From assembly GCA_038924905.1 (NCBI GenBank), contig JBCKUK010000021.1, positions 1-23,144 of the forward strand: a DNA stretch of 23,144 nt, read 5' to 3'. Numbering within the stretch: position 1 is the first letter of the stretch; every line of letters starts with the position of its first letter. Position numbers and translations under genes: made by a program. The notes under the pieces were generated by a model. It was given only the letters and a program-made list of their open reading frames with translations. It did not search any database and was not told the origin of the DNA. This document shows, piece by piece, positions 22,884 through 23,144 of this stretch. Source of the stretch: JBCKUK01 sp038924905 (GTDB taxonomy: Bacteria > Pseudomonadota > Gammaproteobacteria > Burkholderiales > Methylophilaceae).

Positions 22884-23144
22884 GTTTTACTACCGGCAAC
22901 TTGGCTTGCAGCCAGGCATTGAGCCCGCCTTGCAGGTTGTTTACTTGGCTAAATTGATTGGTGCGCAAAATATCACAGGCCTTGGTTGAGCGTGCGCCAG
23001 CCTGGCAATTCACTAAAATCGGTTTGTCCTTATACTTTTGAATCTCTTTGATGCGCTCGGCAAGCTGCGCCATGGGAATGTGCTTCGCATCTGCAATATG
23101 CCCATTGGCAAACTCGGCATCATCACGCACGTCGAGCACCAGTG
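22876..23144 (-). CDS. yibN: YibN-like rhodanese domain protein (5' end missing)
   Basis: C-terminal 88 or so residues of a rhodanese-like sulfurtransferase; the frame runs off the window end, so the N-terminus (which in YibN-type proteins includes a membrane anchor) is unseen. Visible are LVLDVRDDAEFANGHI, the active-site loop VNCQAGARSTKA with the catalytic Cys in CxxGxR context, and the C-terminal LQGGLNAW motif. Position directly before grxC supports the YibN assignment, though many single-domain rhodaneses share these motifs. Substrate unknown. Confidence 0.87.
   Translation of the reverse strand, partial: LVLDVRDDAEFANGHIADAKHIPMAQLAERIKEIQKYKDKPILVNCQAGARSTKACDILRTNQFSQVNNLQGGLNAWLQAKLPVVKHD

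Overview
The window is a compact chromosomal segment from a Gram-negative bacterium, most likely an autotrophic betaproteobacterium (Nitrosomonadales/Gallionellaceae-like; this placement is inference). Evidence: LPS and outer-membrane genes (lptE, a cptA-type phosphoethanolamine transferase, lipoproteins), a yibN-grxC-secB-gpsA block of the kind found in proteobacteria, a bioBFHCD operon using the BioC/BioH route, and a phosphoribulokinase of the proteobacterial type, which implies a Calvin-Benson-Bassham cycle. No tRNA, rRNA, CRISPR array or intact insertion sequence was seen.

Layout. 1-2470 (+): pdxA (5' end cut by the window), rsmA overlapping it by ATGA, and adk behind its own extended -10 promoter. 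2483-3370 (-): phosphoribulokinase, convergent with adk and divergent from leuS. 3527-9800 (+): leuS, lptE, holA, proA and nadD, tightly packed; nadD starts with TTG directly after the proA stop codon. 9815-12061 (+): a damaged stretch holding a cptA-like gene and a small DUF457-like membrane protein, with three single-base frame disruptions in about 1.8 kb. 12132-13706 (+): an M48 metalloprotease lipoprotein with TPR-like repeats. 13779-18298 (-): a biotin operon in the order bioB-bioF-bioH-bioC-bioD, with four-base overlaps at three junctions. 18375-19070 (+): comF, divergent from bioB across about 76 bp. 19177-19728 (-): a stand-alone MshEN (GspE N-terminal) domain protein carrying two tandem 24-residue motifs of the c-di-GMP-binding type and no ATPase domain; its stop codon is an in-frame amber followed by 28 coding-like codons. 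19805-20269 (+): trmL. 20261-20583: a repeat-rich intergenic region. 20584-23144 (-): yibN-like rhodanese (cut by the window end), grxC, secB, an SH3-domain exported protein and gpsA.

How the genes fit together. Most are housekeeping: PLP synthesis (pdxA), ribosome maturation (rsmA), nucleotide and amino-acid supply (adk, proA), aminoacylation (leuS), replication (holA), NAD (nadD), biotin, outer-membrane assembly (lptE, M48 protease, secB) and glycerol-phosphate supply (gpsA). The accessory signal is concentrated in three places: the frame-disrupted cptA/DUF457 pair, the isolated MshEN protein with its amber stop, and the palindromic repeat mosaic between trmL and gpsA. I see no clearly novel multi-gene system. 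The MshEN protein is the most interesting lead, as a possible diffusible c-di-GMP effector. All homology statements rest on motif recognition by eye, without a database search.
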